A stretch of 64,000 nucleotides of DNA from Cohnella ginsengisoli (GTDB lineage: Bacteria; Bacillota; Bacilli; Paenibacillales; Paenibacillaceae). Below the pieces are notes generated by a model. That model did not search any database. It was not told where the DNA came from and saw only the letters and a program-made list of their open reading frames with translations. Shown one piece after another: positions 60,268 through 64,000 of the stretch (within the stretch, counting starts at the first letter, position 1; each line of letters starts with the position of its first letter). Both the position numbers and the translations under genes were made by a program. The stretch lies in assembly GCF_029525555.1 (NCBI RefSeq), contig NZ_JAPDHZ010000006.1:434001-498000 (forward strand), in the 5' to 3' direction.

Positions 60268-61388
60268 ATGAAGAAGCGATACTCCGTAACTTGGAAGGGG
60301 CCGATACGGCACGGAAGCGGTCTTGGCATCGCGAGCAGGCATTATGTCGGCGCCTTGAGGAAGCAGGGCGTGCGGGTAGCGATCGGCAGGGATGGCAAAC
60401 CGCGAGGTTCGGGGAGCCGCGTGCTCATATGCCATTACCCGCCCGGACGGATCCGGTTGAGCGAGGAGAAGCGGCGCTATGATCGCGTGATCCTGAACGC
60501 AGTCTGGGAGACGACCCGAATTCCCCGGCGTTGGCTGAAAAACATCAACCGGTTCGATGCGGTTTTCGTACCGTCAAGGCAGAACAAAGCCGCCTTCCGG
60601 GCAAGCGGCGTGACCGTGCCGATCTATATCGTGCCGCACGGCGTGAACGCCTTCTTCTACCGCCCCGGCAATCCGCCTTTGCGCGTGCCGGGTACGGCCG
60701 GCAGGTTCGTATTCGTGTCCGTGTTCGGGTTCCAGCATCGCAAAAATCCGGAAACGCTGCTCAAGGCGTATTGGAGGGCGTTCTCGGCCCGCGACAAGGT
60801 TCATCTGGTGATCAAGACGAACGGATACGCGCCGTATGAAAACAAGCAGTGGATCGAGTCGCGGATTCGCGGTTTGAAGCGGAGGCTCGGTTTGCGCAAA
60901 AGCACGGCGCCCCTCACGGTGCTCGCGCATCGGATGGACGAACGCAGGCTGCGGGGGAATTTATACGCTGGGAGACGCTTTCGTGCTGCCAACAAGGGGG
61001 AGAGGGCGTAGGATTGCCCTTCCTGGAGTCTCTGGCCAGCGGCACCCCTGTCATCGCGACGGGCTGGGGCGGCCATATGGACTTTGTGACGGATCGCAAC
61101 GGGTTCAAGGTCGGGTACCGACTGCGTCACCCCGCGGCGAGCATGAACAAGCCGACCGCGATCGCCCGCCGGTTTCGATATTTGTTCAACGGTTCCGGAC
61201 AACGGTGGGCCGAGGCGGACGAGGGAAGCCTGGTGCGGCAGATGCGCAGAGCCTATCTGAACCCGGGGCTGTGCCGGCAAAAGGGAAGGCGGGCCCGCCT
61301 GGATGCCGCCCGTCTTAGCTGGGGCAGGGCGGGAGCTATGATGAAAAGAGCCGTCGGGCACGTCGTGGCGCGGCGAAAAAGGAGATAG
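60268..61388 (+). CDS. Family-4 glycosyltransferase, two frameshifts
   Basis: The repaired protein has about 372 residues with GT-B fold features: N-terminal SVTWKGPIRHGSGLGIASRH, the linker region FDAVFVPSRQNKAAFRASGV, PIYIVPHGVNAFFYRP and FVSVFGFQHRKNPETLLKAY. The C-terminal donor-site motif GEGVGLPFLESLASGTPVIA carries the GT4 EX7E pattern (Glu in GEG and Glu in FLES). It transfers a sugar from a nucleotide donor in the cytoplasm; acceptor unknown. The start at 60268 is the most likely of several upstream in-frame ATGs. Frame breaks: G5 at 60953-60957 (four give RLRGIYTLGDAFVLPT) and G5 at 60996-61000 (four give RGEGVGLP). A terminator follows. Confidence 0.83.
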
Positions 61389-61446
61389 CCCCGCTGCGGA
61401 CAGTATGGTATGCGGAATGATCGTTAAAGAGGTTTATCGTTGCGCT

Positions 61447-61480
61447 GGCGTTCGCCCGGTAATCCGGGCGGGCGCCTTTT
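61447..61480 (+). terminator. Terminator after the GT4 gene, immediately upstream of the group II intron
   Basis: CGCCCGG (61453-61459), loop TAAT, CCGGGCG (61464-61470), extended by GGCG/CGCC, then TTTT (61477-61480). The intron begins ten bases later. Confidence 0.85.
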
Positions 61481-61489
61481 CACGATGGC

Positions 61490-63403
61490 GTGCCCAGGTA
61501 AGCACGTATTTTCTTGCCGGTGAAAGTCCGGTCGCGGGAGGGGCCAAGCCCCCGCGTAGCTAGGATGCCTGCGTACGGCGAAATCTGTGCGCAGAAGCGC
61601 ATCGACGAAAGTAACCGTCAGAGACGGTGCGAGCAACAGGCCAGGCCGTAACATGAAGTGAATCCTGCCGCGTCGTCAAAAAGGCCTCGCAAGAGGGAAA
61701 AGAGGAAGCCGAGTCTTGCATAGCTGGACGAAGGCCAAGGAAGCTGCTTAGAACTTGGAGCGGCAGCGAAGAATCCTCCGGCGTAGAGGGAGCGGCATGG
61801 TCTGAAAGAAGATGCAGTGAACTGGGGAGACCCTCCCCTGCACGAAGTTTTTTTTTCGTAGCGAGATGCTCTATAAGTCAAAAGGCGAAGCGAGCCATCT
61901 GCAGGAAGGGAGTCCGAGGGGTTCATAGTACCTGAGAACGCAGGACAACACAACCTGCGGGAGGGAAGGAGCCCTGCTTTGTTCAAGTTTTTGGAGGAGG
62001 TACGAGTGAGTGAATGCCAACCGGCTAACGACACCCAAAGAAAAAGTTCAACAACTCCGAGAAAAGCTAGGTCATGCGGCCAAGACAAACAAGAGGAGAA
62101 GATTCCATGCGCTGTACGACAAGGTATGTCGGCTGGACGTGCTGTGGGAAGCGTGGAGAAGCGTACGAGCCAATAAGGGGGCAGCAGGCGTGAATGGTGA
62201 AACGCTGGCGGATATCGAGAAAAAGGGCGAGTCCCTTTTCGTCGAGGAATGCCGAGAACGTCTACTCCAGAAACGATACCGTCCTCAGCCCGTACGACGC
62301 CACTATATCCCGAAGAAAGACGGGCGTAAGCGCCCGCTCGGCATTCCGACGATTCAGGACCGGGTCGTACAGATGGCGTTAAAACTGGTGATGGAACCGA
62401 TCTTCGAAGCGGATTTTCAGGATTGTTCCTTCGGCTTTCGGCCGAAGCGCAGCGCGAAACAGGCGCTGGAGCGAATCCGCAAAGCGTGCAACCGCAAGGG
62501 CAATTGGGTGGTCGACGTCGACATTCAAGGGTTCTTCGACAACCTGGGCCAGGAGAAGTTGATGAAGCTGGTGGAAATGCGAATCAGCGACAGACGCGTA
62601 CTCAAGCTGATCCGGCAATGGCTCGGAGCCGGAGTCATGGAGGAAGGCAAGGTGAGAAGAAGCGATCTGGGAACGCCGCAAGGCGGCGTGATCTCGCCTC
62701 TGCTCGCCAACATCTATCTGAATTACTTCGACGGGCTATGGGAAAAGCATGGGAAAGCGGTTGGAGCGTTAACGCGGTATGCCGACGACTTCGTCGTGGT
62801 GTGCAAGACAAGGAAGGATGCCCTTCATGCGCATAAGCTTATTCAGGCGATTATGGCGCGTCTGGAATTAACGTTGCACCCGGAGAAGACGCGGATTGTG
62901 GGGCTATGGACGGGAGAAGAAGGATTTGACTTCCTCGGCATGCACCACCGGAAAACGAAAGCCGAAACGGGACGAAGCCAAGTGTACTACACGACCCGGC
63001 AATGGCTCTGCAAGAAAGCAGAGATGCACATCCGGGAAGTGGTGAAAGAGCGACTGGCACCGCCAAGTATGCGGAGCGCATCGTTTGAAGAACACGTGAA
63101 ATGGCTCAATCCGAAAATCCAAGGCTGGAAGAATTACTACACAACGCCTTACAGCACGAAGTGGATGGCTAAGCTCGATTGGTACATCCGGCAAAGGCTG
63201 ACGAAGTGGTACGCAAAGAAGCGCCAACGAAGGCGCTGGCGCGGTTCCGGAAACGAAATTAAGATTCTAAGCCAAGTACATGGACTCAAAACACTCTTGA
63301 AAGTCGCACGCGCATGAATGACGAACATCGGAAAGCCGTATGAGGGAAAACCTCACGTACGGTTTGATGAGGAGGGGCTGAATTTATTCAGTCCTTCACT
63401 CTA
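61490..63403 (+). mobile_element. Group II intron with its reverse transcriptase/maturase
   Basis: The 5' end is set at GTGCCC (61490), followed by structured domain-I-like sequence (GGTGAAAGTCCGGTCGCGGG and so on). The open frame of the maturase lies at 62010-63317 in the domain IV position. Domain V is clear at 63333-63366: AAAGCCGTA and TACGGTTT enclose GAGG-GAAAA-CCTC with a 2-nt bulge, including the catalytic AGC. A domain-VI-like hairpin (GGGGCTGAA/TTCAGTCC) follows. The exact 3' end is uncertain by a few bases. Insertion directly after a terminator resembles group IIC target choice. Confidence 0.85.
62010..63317 (+). CDS. ltrA: Group II intron reverse transcriptase/maturase (LtrA-like)
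   Basis: The 435-residue intact protein has the reverse transcriptase blocks: RANKGAAGVNGETL (RT0/1), RRHYIPKKDGRKRPLGIPTI, FGFRPKRSAKQAL, VVDVDIQGFFDN, LGTPQGGVISPLLANIYL and the catalytic YADD in RYADDFVVV. A thumb and maturase X/GIIM domain follow (HVKWLNPKIQGWKNYYTTPY). No HNH endonuclease domain is seen at the C-terminus, so mobility would use a nicked or single-stranded target. The start GTG 62010 has GGAGGAGG ten bases upstream. It helps splice the intron RNA and copies it into DNA. Confidence 0.94.
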   Translation: MNANRLTTPKEKVQQLREKLGHAAKTNKRRRFHALYDKVCRLDVLWEAWRSVRANKGAAGVNGETLADIEKKGESLFVEECRERLLQKRYRPQPVRRHYIPKKDGRKRPLGIPTIQDRVVQMALKLVMEPIFEADFQDCSFGFRPKRSAKQALERIRKACNRKGNWVVDVDIQGFFDNLGQEKLMKLVEMRISDRRVLKLIRQWLGAGVMEEGKVRRSDLGTPQGGVISPLLANIYLNYFDGLWEKHGKAVGALTRYADDFVVVCKTRKDALHAHKLIQAIMARLELTLHPEKTRIVGLWTGEEGFDFLGMHHRKTKAETGRSQVYYTTRQWLCKKAEMHIREVVKERLAPPSMRSASFEEHVKWLNPKIQGWKNYYTTPYSTKWMAKLDWYIRQRLTKWYAKKRQRRRWRGSGNEIKILSQVHGLKTLLKVARA

Positions 63404-63508
63404 GCGAGGAAGCGTTGCCCCGTTCTTGCTTCTGTTCCCCGCTGAGGGGTGTATGATATGCTAGGATAAATATACGTAAAAGTCATGATCATAGCCTAGG
63501 AGGATACG

Positions 63509-64000
63509 ATGACAGCGAACGCGCAAGCTTACGAAGGTCAATACCAGGGTTTGAAGGCAGTATGGCTGAAATCGGGCCCTTACGAGGCGGCGGTGCTGCC
63601 GGAGATCGGCGCGAACCTGATCGCGTTCCGGGACACGGAGCGGGGATACGCCTTCTTGCGGGAGCCGGCCGCGGATGAACTGCAGGGGTTCACGGAACGC
63701 CCGATGGTGCACGGCATTCCGGTGCTTTTCCCGCCGAACCGCTTCGAGGACGGCAAGTTTCCTTGGGAAGGCCGCGTGCTCGAACTGCCCGTCAACGAGA
63801 CCGATCGGAATAACCATCTGCACGGCTTCCTTTATAACATTCCCTGGCAGGTCGACGGCTTCAGCGCCGACGCGCTTGGCGCGCGTGCGGTATTCAGCGT
63901 GAAGGTGGCAGAAGGAGACGCGGTGTACGCGCGGTTTCCGTTCGCGTTCACCGTCCGTCTGGAATATACGCTGAATGGCGAAGGCCTTCACCAGCGCGTC
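63509..64000 (+). CDS. Aldose 1-epimerase-like protein, truncated by window end
   Basis: The visible 164 residues match the galactose-mutarotase-like fold: YEAAVLPEIGANLIAFRDTE, GIPVLFPPNRFEDGKFPWEG and NNHLHGFLYNIPWQVDGF, where the His of HLHGF is the usual catalytic or binding histidine. Aldose 1-epimerases interconvert sugar anomers in the cytoplasm; relatives act on glucose-6-phosphate. The start at 63509 follows AGGAGG by six bases. The frame is open at the window edge. The group II intron lies about 105 bases upstream, so the native promoter region may have been separated or shortened by the insertion. Confidence 0.88.
   Translation, partial: MTANAQAYEGQYQGLKAVWLKSGPYEAAVLPEIGANLIAFRDTERGYAFLREPAADELQGFTERPMVHGIPVLFPPNRFEDGKFPWEGRVLELPVNETDRNNHLHGFLYNIPWQVDGFSADALGARAVFSVKVAEGDAVYARFPFAFTVRLEYTLNGEGLHQRV

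Noticed and set aside
115..61000. Programmed frameshifting or phase variation as the cause of the G-run frame breaks
   Set aside because: The breaks hit unrelated genes of many functions, follow the + strand G-run rather than the coding strand, and lack the stimulatory elements seen at programmed sites.

Overview
This looks like a chromosomal window from a high-GC, endospore-former-type Gram-positive of the family Paenibacillaceae (Cohnella/Paenibacillus-like). The pointers are strong AGGAGG ribosome sites, an S-layer-homology (SLH) exoenzyme, Bacillus-type histidine kinases, families such as DUF3900, DUF3889, Rph and YhgE/Pip, and many intrinsic terminators. I see no rRNA, tRNA or CRISPR. 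The only clear mobile element is a group II intron at the right end.

Layout. 1-3.4 kb: an AlkZ-like winged-helix protein and a PAS sensor kinase, both leftward. 3.7-11.6 kb: a sugar block with a LacI regulator, a BadF-type sugar kinase, a GH4 6-phospho-glycosidase and a 1418-residue SLH-anchored GH26 mannanase, with paired LacI/CcpA-type operators before the regulator and before the mannanase. 12-21.6 kb: DUF3889, Uma2, GyrI-like and DUF3900 proteins, a cyclic-nucleotide-domain/SLC13 transporter fusion, a membrane-anchored alpha/beta hydrolase and a nitroreductase with a strong promoter and operator. 22-26.2 kb: a large hybrid sensor (7TMR-DISM-like, degenerate kinase, REC, LytS-type kinase) and its REC-BTAD regulator. 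26.6-30.6 kb: a DJ-1/GNAT fusion, then a molybdate locus (regulator, modA, modB; no modC). 30.8-37.8 kb: rifampin phosphotransferase, YhgE/Pip and a Tet(M)-type ribosomal protection GTPase. 38-40.7 kb: small genes. 40.7-49.2 kb: a leftward exopolysaccharide operon resembling B. subtilis ydaJKLMN (glycosidase-like lipoprotein, WsfD-like membrane glycosyltransferase, DUF2334 protein, processive GT2, BcsB-like protein, degenerate GGDEF c-di-GMP receptor). 49.6-53.3 kb: MarR plus MMPL exporter. 53.6-61.4 kb: amidohydrolase lipoprotein, a two-component/ABC module, fumarase and a GT4. 61.5-63.4 kb: the group II intron, then an aldose-epimerase-like gene cut by the window end.

A property of the whole window matters for every entry. 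I found 31 one-base frame breaks in 24 of 42 genes, nearly all +1 in homopolymers. About 19 are in G-runs on the + strand and only 2 in C-runs, whatever the gene direction. Each break can be repaired by one base (one site is ambiguous) to give a full-length family member with a sensible stop. I therefore treat them as probable sequence errors and give the repaired gene spans. An apparent MarR-MMPL fusion is probably one of these artefacts.
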